Assembly: GCA_020186115.1 (NCBI GenBank)
Contig: WSYJ01000169.1
Coordinates: 1 to 64,000, forward strand
Direction: 5' to 3'
DNA length: 64,000 nt
Origin: Histomonas meleagridis
Taxonomy: Eukaryota > Parabasalia > Tritrichomonadida > Dientamoebidae
The notes beneath the pieces were generated by a model, which saw only the letters and a program-made list of their open reading frames with translations, did no database searches and was not told the DNA's origin. Position 1 is the first letter of the stretch; every line of letters begins with the position of its first letter. A program made the position numbers and the translations under genes. This document shows positions 49,790-59,641 of the stretch, piece after piece.

Positions 49790-50104
49790 TATTCCAAATT
49801 ATTAAAACATATTTCAAATTATTCAAATGAATATTTTTTGCATTAACATTAATTCCTTTTTGTTCTCAAACATATTTCACAAGTTCAATATTTCCTGATT
49901 CTGAAGCAAATGGCAAAATATTTTTGGAATTTGATTATTTTGAAGAATTAAATATTTAAGGAGATAAAAATTTCCATTTCTTGCTGATTCGTTTATATTA
50001 TCAGCATTAACAATTCCTTTATCTTCCAAAAATGCTAAAATTTCATAATTATCTTTTTTAACACATTTTGAAAAAACCTTCAACAAAAAAGTGTAACAAA
50101 ACAA
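49790..50104 (-). pseudogene. DUF3447/ankyrin gene remnant
   Basis: About 300 bp of minus-strand coding similarity to the late DUF3447 region of genes A-C: KCVKKDNYEILAFLEDKGI, then ESARNGNFYLLKYLI and, shifted, an ankyrin end. No start, no N-terminal domain. The remains of a sixth family member. Confidence 0.65.
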
Positions 50105-50138
50105 TTTATCATATCAAAAAAGGTTTTTAACAAAATAA

Positions 50139-51734
50139 TCAAAATGTATATCTTTTTTTCACCACTTCTTTTTTCTCTTCGTCGTCTTTCTTTTTCTGTT
50201 TCATTCTTGTTGTCTTCACGAAGTTGTTTGCCTTAACGTTCTTTATCGGTAACGTTTCCGCTTTTGATGTTGCTCTAATGTTTGCCAACTTTCTCATTGT
50301 TCTTGGCGTTGACACTGCCGGTCTATCTTCCAATGGCAATCTCATTTGAGTTCTCGCGGTCATACAACGGGATCTCATTACTGCAGTTGCCGGTCTTTTT
50401 TGTGTTAATGTTTTCTTTTCCATCATTTCCAACTTTTTTATTGCCATTATATACGGCTGAAGTTCACTTTCTTTCTTTAACTCTGCTTGTAACTTCATCT
50501 TATGTGCTAATCTTTTATGTGCCTCTAATTCTCTTTGATGCTTTCGTTCTAAACATGCATAAGCTCTTCGCATTGAAGCTTCAGCTTTCGCTTGTGCTTC
50601 GCGCGTTTCTTTTTTCTCGAGTTCTTCGCCTCGTTTTTTCATAGCTTTCGCGCCTTTGAAGTCGCCTGTCAATGCCATATTCTTTTCGACGCTCCGAATC
50701 TGTATCAAAATCGGCGATGGCTTATTAAATTCGTTTAATGATTTCGGATCATTCCATTCATCAGTAAATGTTTTTATTTCATTTTCTTGTTTCTCTTTAA
50801 GTTCTTTCTCTTGGTCGTCCATTTTTTGTTGTAACTCTTTAAGTCGATGATCCCATTCATCTTCCATATGTGAATATTCTTCACGAACTTCTTGTAGACG
50901 CGCGCGAGTAATTTGTTGCTCGTTTTGCGCATCCGTTTGCATAGTATAACTTTGTAATGATTTACGGATGTTGATAAGAGCGGTGTTAAGTTGGTCGCCT
51001 TTGTCATAGTCTTGTTTCTCAATGGCTTCGACTTTGCGACGTGATAAATGCTGCAAAAGTGGACGTCGCATATCTCGTGGAATTTGTTCGGCCTTTTTGC
51101 CACGTTTGGGGTGAATGAATTTGTTAAGTTCTCTGTCTAATTCTTCAATTGAATAACGTGGTGGTGGAGGTGCACGACGAATCGGTATTGGAGGTACATT
51201 GTCAGATACAACTAAACCTTCCTCAGTGGTGGGATTGGCTTCATCACTAGATGCTTCTTCATTTCCATTATCAGATGAATGATCAGAATCAGATTTATTG
51301 TTTTGCATTGGTTTCGGTTGTTCACCTGTGGTATTAGCGTGGTTAATAGGCATGACATTTTCTTTGCTTGAAGATGAAGAAGAGGATATATCTTTGGGTT
51401 TATCTGTTGTTAAGTCTTTGGATTCATTTTCATTTTCCTTATCAGATGAAATAGATGAAGCCTTGTCTTTTTGTTTGTCACTTGGTGAATTACTTTTATT
51501 AGTTAATTCATTGTTGGAAGATGACTTGCTAAGTTGCGTATTTTTTTCAGGTTCTAGTTGGTCATCATCGCTAATAATGTTAGAGATATTTTCACTAGCA
51601 GGAATAATTTGAGGAATTGAAATTTTTTGTTCTTCTTGATTTTTTGAAGATTTTGAGGACTTGCTACTTTTAGAATTACTTGATGAATCTGATTTGTTTT
51701 CTTTTTCATTTGTTTCAGGATTGCTTTGAATCAT
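50139..51734 (-). CDS. Ser-rich, coiled-coil protein of unknown function
   Basis: 531 residues from the ATG at 51734. The first 180 residues are low complexity (S, N, K, E, D), followed by a proline run (VPPIPIRRAPPPPRYSIEEL). A structured part starts at IEELDRELNKFIHPKRG, then helices with long coiled coils (RARLQEVREEYSHMEDEWDH; MDDQEKELKEKQENEIKTF) and a basic tail. I recognise this as a type common among trichomonad hypothetical proteins, probably cytoskeletal, but not a named family. It shares a 101-bp divergent promoter with the ATPase gene. Confidence 0.7.
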   Translation of the reverse strand: MIQSNPETNEKENKSDSSSNSKSSKSSKSSKNQEEQKISIPQIIPASENISNIISDDDQLEPEKNTQLSKSSSNNELTNKSNSPSDKQKDKASSISSDKENENESKDLTTDKPKDISSSSSSSKENVMPINHANTTGEQPKPMQNNKSDSDHSSDNGNEEASSDEANPTTEEGLVVSDNVPPIPIRRAPPPPRYSIEELDRELNKFIHPKRGKKAEQIPRDMRRPLLQHLSRRKVEAIEKQDYDKGDQLNTALINIRKSLQSYTMQTDAQNEQQITRARLQEVREEYSHMEDEWDHRLKELQQKMDDQEKELKEKQENEIKTFTDEWNDPKSLNEFNKPSPILIQIRSVEKNMALTGDFKGAKAMKKRGEELEKKETREAQAKAEASMRRAYACLERKHQRELEAHKRLAHKMKLQAELKKESELQPYIMAIKKLEMMEKKTLTQKRPATAVMRSRCMTARTQMRLPLEDRPAVSTPRTMRKLANIRATSKAETLPIKNVKANNFVKTTRMKQKKKDDEEKKEVVKKRYTF

Positions 51735-51835
51735 TCTTTCTTCTGATTACGTAACGTGTTTTCTGTTATAAAAAATCGACCGTTTATTAGAACATTTGTT
51801 GAAAATACATTTTTAACGGTCTCTTCAAAAAAGTA
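51735..51835. promoter_or_regulatory. Bidirectional promoter with paired AACGGT elements
   Basis: Only 101 bp separate two divergent ATGs. AACGGT lies at 51815-51820 on the plus strand, 16 bases before the ATG at 51836, followed by CTCTTCAAAA with a TCA initiator-like site. On the minus strand AACGGT (51784-51779) lies 45 bases before the ATG at 51734. AACGG(T/C) is the core of the M3 motif found near T. vaginalis start sites and bound by Myb proteins. One element per direction suggests each gene has its own core promoter. Confidence 0.45.
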
Positions 51836-53578
51836 ATGGATGCAACTACAAAACAACGCAAGAGCCCATTAAGATATATTATTCCAGTAATAGTTTTAAT
51901 TCTTGCCATCATTCTCTACTTTATCCTTAGGAAACCAAAATTTGTTCGTCAGACTGGAACTTTTCCATTCATTTGGAATAGAGATTTAAACATTTCTGTA
52001 CATAACTATCTCTCACGAGATCCTGCAAATCATGTTCTTATTGTTACTGGTCCATATAAAACAGGTAAATCACGACTTTTAGACATTCTTTCCAAGAAAA
52101 TCATCAGCAATAAAGGACTTCCAATTAGTGTTCATGTTGAAAATACTAACACTGTTGAAGAGGTTGTTGATTCCATCAAAATATCAGCTATAAAAAGTCT
52201 TTCTTTATTATCAGAAGTTTTATCTCCCAGTGAAGTACAAAATCTTGGATCTCTTTCTGTTATCCCTAAGCCCAATCGAACTCTTTTCACTGATTTAAGT
52301 CTTTCACGTGCTTATCATCTCATTGAAGATGCTGCTGATTCTCTTCTTACTCAACCAGAAGACTTTCTTAACCTCATTTCCCGTTTCAACCCAATAGTTA
52401 AACCATATATCTTTGTATACCATGCTGATAAACTTCCAAAACTTAAAACAATTGATGGACGCAAACTTGGTTCACACATTTTTAATGTAACATATCATCG
52501 CCTCCTTAATCGTGCGCAATATTCCGAGTTTGTTCCCTTTGTTGTGGAGCTTACAAACTCTCTTCACAGTCTTAAATCTAAAAGACTTGGCGAAATGTTT
52601 GAGTTTGCATTTACTGCTCCAATCCAAAACACTTTAGAAAAGGTCCATGTGACTAATCGCTTATTTACGTCACAAGAAGCAGCGGAGATCATCAAAAAGT
52701 TCGGCGGACATGGCGGATCACTTGCATATGTATATGAAGAAATGCAAACATATGAAAGCTTCGAAGACTCAATGAAAATAGTCAAGGAAAAAATAGACTA
52801 TGAGATGAATAAGTTGATGATAAAACCTGATCATCCAGTTTGGTACCAATTTTGTGTGTCCAAAGGTGAAGTTCCCTGGGTAAACATATCAAAAGTTAGA
52901 AACAACGCAAAAATTGTGGGAAAAATGATCCGAAGTGGTTATTTGGCGGTTAACGCGTCAAAAGTTGTATCGGTGGCAAATCCTGCAGTATTGGAATACA
53001 TATGCGCTCATTCAAAGAAAGTAAGGCATATTGAGACACCAAAGCCAAAGCCAATTAAGAAGAAGCCCGTAAAGAATGTTGAACAAGCGATTGTAAATAT
53101 TTCTAATTATGTCGAAGAAAATATTACAGAAACAAAGCCTTTGATAATTATCAATGAGACAATAGAAGAAGTTAACGAAACGATTCCAGCTAATGTAACT
53201 CTTGATGTCAACGTAACAAATCAAACAATTCCAATAGTTGAAAATCAAACAGAAGTAATCAATGTAACAACTCACAATGATACAGTTATCGATAATCAAA
53301 CAATTACTGTACCTAATGTCACAATTGATGCTAATATATCAAATCAAACAATTTCAAATGAAACAATTCTTCCTGAATCAAATGTTACAGAAACAATTAA
53401 CCAAACTGTTGTTAAAGAAGAAGTCGTAAATCAAACGACAGAACTCAACCAAACAAATACTAATAAAACATTGGATACAAATATCACAACTGATGCAAAC
53501 GTCACAAGTGTGAATCAAACACAAAGCAACGAAACAAGCAAACTGAAGAAGCGCTCTTGGTTCGGACGTGGTAAGTAA
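51836..53578 (+). CDS. Membrane-anchored P-loop ATPase with sequon-rich tail
   Basis: 580 residues from the ATG at 51836. N-terminal span about 13-31 (YIIPVIVLILAIILYFIL). Then an AAA/STAND-like NTPase with Walker A GPYKTGKS about 72-79, a hydrophobic Walker B-like strand (KPYIFVYHADKLPKL) and a winged-helix-like part to about 390. From about 410 on, the tail is a string of N-x-T/S: I count 24 sequons in about 145 residues (NQT, NVT, NET mostly), ending in a basic KLKKRSWFGRGK. With one span, ATPase and tail lie on the same side; if luminal, this would be a heavily glycosylated torsin-like ATPase. Otherwise the sequons are unused. Confidence 0.7.
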   Translation: MDATTKQRKSPLRYIIPVIVLILAIILYFILRKPKFVRQTGTFPFIWNRDLNISVHNYLSRDPANHVLIVTGPYKTGKSRLLDILSKKIISNKGLPISVHVENTNTVEEVVDSIKISAIKSLSLLSEVLSPSEVQNLGSLSVIPKPNRTLFTDLSLSRAYHLIEDAADSLLTQPEDFLNLISRFNPIVKPYIFVYHADKLPKLKTIDGRKLGSHIFNVTYHRLLNRAQYSEFVPFVVELTNSLHSLKSKRLGEMFEFAFTAPIQNTLEKVHVTNRLFTSQEAAEIIKKFGGHGGSLAYVYEEMQTYESFEDSMKIVKEKIDYEMNKLMIKPDHPVWYQFCVSKGEVPWVNISKVRNNAKIVGKMIRSGYLAVNASKVVSVANPAVLEYICAHSKKVRHIETPKPKPIKKKPVKNVEQAIVNISNYVEENITETKPLIIINETIEEVNETIPANVTLDVNVTNQTIPIVENQTEVINVTTHNDTVIDNQTITVPNVTIDANISNQTISNETILPESNVTETINQTVVKEEVVNQTTELNQTNTNKTLDTNITTDANVTSVNQTQSNETSKLKKRSWFGRGK

Positions 53579-54924
53579 ACGTAAACTTGTATAACATGAA
53601 TAAACCATTTCAATCACTTTTAGTATATTTTCTTTTGTTTCTGTTCCAACAGTGTCAAATTCGTTGTTTGGAATTATTGTTATAGTAAATATGTTCAACA
53701 AATTGAATAACAATTTTATGAACATATTAATGCATAAATGAATTTGTATGTTTTGCTGTGTGGTCATTGCTGGTGCAAAATGCATTTTGATAATATAAAT
53801 AAAATATTTTGTATTATCGACAAAAAGCAAAAAAATAACATAAATTACTCGGATTGTCTTGCATATAGTTAATGTATATCATATAAAATTACGATTTGAT
53901 TTGCAAATTGTTTGAATAATTTTCAACATTTTAATAACGGCTATGAATGATACTTTGGTTGGTTAAGTGTTTGTAATTCGTTTAAATGTGTTCAGGAGGA
54001 TTAAAATTTGTTTTATTGCCAATCAAAATAATTTGGTGAGGTAATTTGATTTTTTTGTCGAGAACCTACGGTTATAAACAGAATTATTCAGTGGGTAATA
54101 GGAGTTTTGATACAAATTTTGTTTGAAAATTTTATGAAATATTTGATGATAATTTTCGTTAAAATGCTCTTTGGCCGCATCTACCGTTACATTTAAGCTG
54201 CAATAATGCCAACAAAATAAAAATTTTTATTCAATCAAAATTTGATATCAGAAAATTTGAATAGGATAAATTCGTTTATGTATTGAATTTTTGCTTTTCC
54301 GTAAGTGTTGTTTTCGAGTGAAATCAGCTGTTCTTTTCGTTATAGTTACTTTCCTACGAATGATTTTTAACTGTTTTAGCTGTTTATTATATGATAAAAC
54401 AAGAAAAAATATATAATTTAATTATTGATAAATATTTGAAAAGTATATATAATTACCCATCATCCTGATTAAAGAAGGTTACATTGAAGCCCATGTTATT
54501 TGTTTTTTTGGAAAAAACATATAACAATTGATATGATGATATATGAATTGAAAGATCTGACAGAAAGTCATCTAATAGAACAATTAATTTGTGTTTGTCC
54601 TAAACCTATCAATCATTTAATTAGACCTGTGCTATAATTACATTGATTCATGAATTTTTGACATCTTTGTTGAATAATATATTGTTTTTTTGTCAAGGAT
54701 TTTGTTGGCTTTGACTTAACATTATTAGCGCCTTTTAGTAGCCCATTTCGTTTTTTGAGTAATTGCATACATCGTGACAACCTAGTAAAAGGAACTGCTT
54801 TATGAGACGATTCCTAATCTATCGAAATTTTAAAGCGAAATTTACGGTTTTGCACAATTCAAACACAAATTTTCAGTGTATTCAATCCAATTTGGGGTAA
54901 ATTTGAACTGGTTTCTCATTGGTT
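53579..54924. other. Intergenic, 1346 bp
   Basis: The largest gene-free stretch. AT-rich with short patches of higher GC (about 54160-54200, 54760-54800). A 150-codon minus ORF (53378-53830) is mostly antisense to the sequon tail. No tRNA, snRNA or repeat recognised. Just before 54925 there is TTTCTCATTGG, an initiator-like site. Confidence 0.4.
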
Positions 54925-56220
54925 ATGAAGTGGGCCCAAACATTGCAAGAACTCCAAGCTTTTGTAACAAGGGATAGCGCAACAACAAGGACAAAATTTA
55001 TTGTGAAAATTCTTGCAATTCTTAACTTCACCAAAGAACATCCTGAATTGATCAATAAAACAGGAGGATCATGGATGGCAGATGGTAAGCATTTCATCAC
55101 CAACTCACGAATTTTAAGTGAGCTCATGAAGTTAAAAGTTAACTCTATTAACACAAATTTTCGAGATCATGGATTTAGTATATTCCCAAATGGAACTGCA
55201 CAGATGCGAACACAATTTCCAGGAATCCCAGACATAAGCCACTGGAAAATCCGTGTTCATTTAACGTTAGATTTTTCTTCACAAACAACACTCGAATGTG
55301 CAAATATTTTACCGACATCATTATGCCCATTACCTGCACAAAAAATTTCCTTTCCTTTTCCCATACCAAAAGAACTGATTAAGTCCTTCTTAAACACAGG
55401 TATTAATTGTGCACAAATACAAAATTCGTTATGCAAAATCTATACTTCATTTAAATCACTTAATCAAATCCATTTAAACCAACAGTTGTTTTCTAACCTG
55501 GTTATCTCACTTGCTAACACATGGAAATCGGAAATATGTGCAATTCCCGAAACATCATTAAATCTTTTTATTTCCTATTTAATAAACAAACAAACGATGA
55601 CCATTACGGAAGAAATCAAAGAGCAGCTTAAGCGTAACTTGGTATATATCTTAGGAAATCAAGAATCAGATATTTTAACATTTGATACCTTTGTTGAGTT
55701 TTTCATACGCTATGGGTACAAAAATGATTTCCTTCAAACAATTAAAGAGTTATCATATTTCGACCAAAATGTTAATCAATCGAAAGCTAATTTCGTAAGT
55801 TGGTTTTCACCTATTTATAAACAAATTATTAACGTCAACGATTGGATGTTAAACCCTTCAACAGAAGTAGTGAACGCTTTTTCATTATATTATAAAAATG
55901 AAAAAGGAATCGTTTACACATATATTTATCATAACCCTTTTGATGATGATCAATCGAAACGTTACTTCGTATTGTTCGAAGATGGAATTAAATACGCCCA
56001 ATCATTAGTGGAAATGTTGAAGAATGTTTTGAATTTGAAATTCGAATCTCAAAAACAAATAAACGATGAAGAAAGCCCAACGTACATAAGATTTGCTGAT
56101 AAAATCGCTTTGCGCGGACAAAAGAAAACGGTGAAAGTTGAAGATCATTTCTTAAATGAAAGTGAAATACAAAGATTTCAATGGATTGAACACTTGGAGG
56201 AAAATCCGCTAATGTTTTAA
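54925..56220 (+). CDS. Initiator-binding-domain (IBP39-type) protein
   Basis: 431 residues from the ATG at 54925 (a TTG six bases upstream is ignored). The N-terminal 110 residues have the pattern of the parabasalid IBD, the winged-helix domain that binds the Inr element: a helix ending HPEL, then GSWMADGKHFITNSRILSEL and VNSINTNFRDHGF as recognition helix. The rest (from about 130) is helical, with an EFFIRYGYKNDFLQ segment that could be an SH2-like fold as in other IBD proteins. Family role: core promoter recognition in place of TFIID at Inr sites. This copy is a paralogue candidate. Confidence 0.65.
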   Translation: MKWAQTLQELQAFVTRDSATTRTKFIVKILAILNFTKEHPELINKTGGSWMADGKHFITNSRILSELMKLKVNSINTNFRDHGFSIFPNGTAQMRTQFPGIPDISHWKIRVHLTLDFSSQTTLECANILPTSLCPLPAQKISFPFPIPKELIKSFLNTGINCAQIQNSLCKIYTSFKSLNQIHLNQQLFSNLVISLANTWKSEICAIPETSLNLFISYLINKQTMTITEEIKEQLKRNLVYILGNQESDILTFDTFVEFFIRYGYKNDFLQTIKELSYFDQNVNQSKANFVSWFSPIYKQIINVNDWMLNPSTEVVNAFSLYYKNEKGIVYTYIYHNPFDDDQSKRYFVLFEDGIKYAQSLVEMLKNVLNLKFESQKQINDEESPTYIRFADKIALRGQKKTVKVEDHFLNESEIQRFQWIEHLEENPLMF

Positions 56221-56498
56221 TAATGTTCAATAAATTATAGTAGTACAAACCCTAGAATTTGTTTTCTTTGAATTTGAATAAAATTTCATAATATCAATTT
56301 GATGATTTGTTTTGGGTTCATTGATCAGAAATGCGTTTTATTGTTGAAAAACATTGGGAAATGAATGAGAAAAAGGGTTTAATTTTAGTTTTATGAAGAA
56401 TGAAATAGTTTAATGAGCAAAATCGTTAACGTACTTATTAATTGTGTGCAGAATAAACGTTCTTTTATGGGCTGACAAAGTTTGTTCTATTCGGAAGA

Positions 56499-58331
56499 AT
56501 GGAAATTACTTCCCAAGAATTTGATCTTTCAAACCAATCATTTTGGGCAGCAGTCACATTTGAGCGAATTCAAAAAAGCCTAAATCCGAATCTAGTTTTA
56601 ATTAATCTTTCTACAAATCATGTTAATTATGAATCAGCAGAACTTTTATCAAACTTAATGATAGAGAGCAAGACTTTACTTTACTTAAATCTTACAGAAA
56701 CCCATTTAGTTAGGCGCTCTTCTGATATAATTTTTGAAGCTCTTGGAGATTCATCAATTCTTGAATTTTATGCAGATGATAATATTTTTTACGACGAAAG
56801 TTGTCAAAAGCTTGGTGAGTCATTACAGAAAAATCCACCTCTTCAACTCTTAAGCTTGTGTGGATGCGACATTTCATCAAAAGGGTGCATTTCAATTGTA
56901 AAAGGAATTTCAAAGGATTCAAAAATAACCGATTTACGGTTAGAGTCAAATTCTTTATTTGATTATGGGGCAACAGAAGTTGCAAATATTATACCAGCAT
57001 CAAACTTAACCTTACTCAGTATCGCTGACAATGAAATATGGAGTGAAGGGACAAATAATATCATTAAAGCTGTTCGAGGTAGTACTATCACTGCATTAGA
57101 TTTAAGTTATAACGTGGTTGACTTAAAAAACCTCACTAGCTTGTTGGTAGATTTTGATAACATACAAGCCATTAGTATCAGTGGATGTAAAGTTTCTGAA
57201 AAAGATTTTCCAACTTTTATTTCGTCACTTCCAAAAACAAAATTAAGAACTCTTATCTTGGAAAGCCTTAATTTCCAACCTATTCCAATCTCTTGGCCCG
57301 AAGTTCCTGATACCTTATGGACAACATATTTTGATATCTTTTTATCATCTTTATCAGAATTCCAAACGATAGAAGATCTTCGACTTGGCTTTATGAATCT
57401 AGATCAACTTTATAAAGTCAAGTCAACTCTTGAAAGACTTCGCCAAGAACCTTTAACAATTAGTTTTAAAGATTTTGGTCGAACTAATGATTGTTGGATA
57501 TATCATTTTCCTGAATCCACGTATGAAAGTCCAGATACCATTATGCAATGGCGCGATAGCATCACAGTGCACAACGCGTTCTTCATCGGCCACATCATCA
57601 ATCACACCACCGCATCAAATAACCGTCAAATTGAAATTTTGAATTTGAGTCAGTGTCAAATTGACGATGAAATTTTATCCAAAATCATCAACAGCATCGA
57701 CGGCCATAACCTTAAGAGCATCGATTTAAGTGATAATAATGGCATTACTGATGAATCCGTCGAATATCTTCTTCAATATATCTCTCAATCGCAACTTGAA
57801 TCAATTAATCTTTATGAAACAAAAATCACAGATTCAGGCTATGACCGCATTTTCTCTCTTCCACTTCTCCCTCTTAAGAACATTTCTCTCTCATTTGAAA
57901 CACATCAATTAAATGAAGATCAACATCATCAATTTTTTAGTAGCATCGCATCACTCTTACGAACGCAAGAATGTGTTCTCGAGGACTTACGGATGACGGG
58001 CTATATCACTCCAGTTGACGCCAAAGAAATTGTCGAATCGTTACACGAGAACACAAGTTTGAGGCATTTGGAAATCGACAGTTTGCACTGCGAGAAGTAC
58101 GAAAACCCCGATCCAGTGATAGATCCGAACATACAGAGCCTCTACGACGACTTCACCGAAGCGCTTGCGGATGCAGTGATGGGCGAAGGCACTTCATGCA
58201 GACTATGCTCACTCGTGTACCCGCTGCTGACTGAGGTATATGTGTTCAGCGAACGAGGAATGAAAATATTCGCTGACATTGAGGATAAGCTGAAAGAAAA
58301 TATGGAAATGTATGGGAAGGATAATGAGTGA
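56499..58331 (+). CDS. Leucine-rich-repeat protein
   Basis: 610 residues from the ATG at 56499. Ribonuclease-inhibitor-type LRRs in two blocks: about 30-270 (LVLINLSTNHVNYESAELLS; LQLLSLCGCDISSKGCISIV; ITALDLSYN) and about 375-520 (QIEILNLSQCQIDDEILSKI; LKSIDLSDNNGITDESVEYL). A non-repeat segment lies between. No signal peptide or span, so it is probably an intracellular protein-binding scaffold. The last third, notably 57950-58250, is strikingly richer in G/C than the start. Confidence 0.8.
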   Translation: MEITSQEFDLSNQSFWAAVTFERIQKSLNPNLVLINLSTNHVNYESAELLSNLMIESKTLLYLNLTETHLVRRSSDIIFEALGDSSILEFYADDNIFYDESCQKLGESLQKNPPLQLLSLCGCDISSKGCISIVKGISKDSKITDLRLESNSLFDYGATEVANIIPASNLTLLSIADNEIWSEGTNNIIKAVRGSTITALDLSYNVVDLKNLTSLLVDFDNIQAISISGCKVSEKDFPTFISSLPKTKLRTLILESLNFQPIPISWPEVPDTLWTTYFDIFLSSLSEFQTIEDLRLGFMNLDQLYKVKSTLERLRQEPLTISFKDFGRTNDCWIYHFPESTYESPDTIMQWRDSITVHNAFFIGHIINHTTASNNRQIEILNLSQCQIDDEILSKIINSIDGHNLKSIDLSDNNGITDESVEYLLQYISQSQLESINLYETKITDSGYDRIFSLPLLPLKNISLSFETHQLNEDQHHQFFSSIASLLRTQECVLEDLRMTGYITPVDAKEIVESLHENTSLRHLEIDSLHCEKYENPDPVIDPNIQSLYDDFTEALADAVMGEGTSCRLCSLVYPLLTEVYVFSERGMKIFADIEDKLKENMEMYGKDNE

Positions 58332-58550
58332 GCGCGTTTTCTCTGTTTGGAATGGTATTTTTATTAATAAAAATCATTTTTTTATGCAGTGAATGAATCA
58401 TTTCGGAATTGTAATTATTGTTTGGGTTTGAGAACAGTACAAAAGAAATCAAAAAAACATAAACATCTGAACGAAATACAGCATTTTTCAGGAGGTTAAC
58501 GATTAGTAAAAGTGTGTAATACCTTTTTATTTATGTGTGGACAAATTCAA

Positions 58551-58712
58551 CTAAACATCTGCTGAATGCGTCCTAGGCACTAAGTATGTATTATCAAAGC
58601 TGTTGGCAAGAACATCGCTAACAGGAGCGTATTTTGCATCTAATAACGACCAGCTCACCTCATGTTTGTAATATTTTCTATTATTTTTGAAAACTATAAT
58701 TTTTACATGCAT
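58551..58712 (-). CDS. Candidate 53-residue small protein
   Basis: ATG at 58712, TAG at 58551-58553, 54 codons. It starts strand-like (MHVKIIVFKNNRKYYKHEV) and continues SWSLLDAKYAPVSDVLANSF with balanced amino acid use. Its GC is much higher than the flanks, as coding DNA is here. No family recognised; it may be a small gene or the end of a decayed larger one. Confidence 0.4.
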   Translation of the reverse strand: MHVKIIVFKNNRKYYKHEVSWSLLDAKYAPVSDVLANSFDNTYLVPRTHSADV

Positions 58713-58984
58713 TTTTTTTTATAAAATATATTATTTTTCATTATTTTTTTTTTATTTTTTAAAAAATCATATCAATGATTATATCAAACTACACATGATC
58801 ATTCGTTTCTTTAAAATAACAAAAAAAAATTGATAAATGATAATAAATTGGTAGCATAATAGAACACTTGAAGCAGGGAGCCTTCTCTTAAGTTATTCGA
58901 TATATTTGAATTTTTAAATAATTAAATGATAAAGCTTATTAAACAATTCAAAAGAAAAATATCTTTACTAAAGACTGTTTAGTA

Positions 58985-59641
58985 TAAATATAAACAAGAT
59001 AAATAAATATCTTGAGCACTAATCTTAATTCCTTTTTGTTCAAGAAGTAATTTAGCTATTTCTGTATGACCATTTTGAGATGCTAAAATGAGTGCTGTTT
59101 TAAATAATTTAAATAATTTCCAAATATTATTTTGAAATATTAAATTATCAAAACAAATTCTAAATAAAACAAATAAATATCTTTAGCATTAATATCAATT
59201 CCTTCTTGTTCAAGAAGTAATTTAACTACTTCTAAATTACCACTTATAGATGCCTTCATAAGCGCTGTTTGAAATATTACACATGATCTAGAAATATTAT
59301 TTTGAAACAAGAAATTATTAAAATAAATATCAAATAAAACAAATGAATATCTTTAGCATTAATATTGAGTCCTTCTTGTTCAAGAAGTAATTTAACTATT
59401 TCTATTTCACCATTTTCAGATGCGAAAATAAGTGCTGTATCATCTAATTAAAACAATTTCCAAATATTATGTTGAAATATCAAATGATTAGTTTAAATTT
59501 CAAACTAAACAAATGAATATCTTTAGCATTAATATCAATTCCATGTTTTAAAAAGTGTTTAAATAATTGTACATGATTATTCTTTGATGCCCAAAAAAAT
59601 GTTTTTTCAAAAAATTCAGAAAAATTTCAAATAAATATTAA
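58985..59641 (-). repeat. Ankyrin array of gene D
   Basis: Four units on the minus strand, each with KLLLEQxGxxINAKDI and TALI/TALM starts, separated by the same AT-rich spacer as in arrays A and B (IYLFYLxF, IFQNNIWKL). Frames change between units. Spacing is again about 165-175 bp. Confidence 0.65.

Noticed and set aside
50282-51612. Plus-strand ORFs opposite the Ser-rich coiled-coil gene
   Set aside because: S/L/F-rich mirror frames of a K/E/S-rich coding strand.
53378-53830. 150-codon minus ORF rich in C, I and Y
   Set aside because: Mostly antisense to the sequon-rich tail; the cysteine/isoleucine pattern is the mirror of repeated AAT-CAA-ACA codons.
58985-59641. CRISPR-like array of regularly spaced repeats
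   Set aside because: Repeats are coding-type ankyrin units of about 170 bp with diverged spacers of the same family, in a eukaryote.
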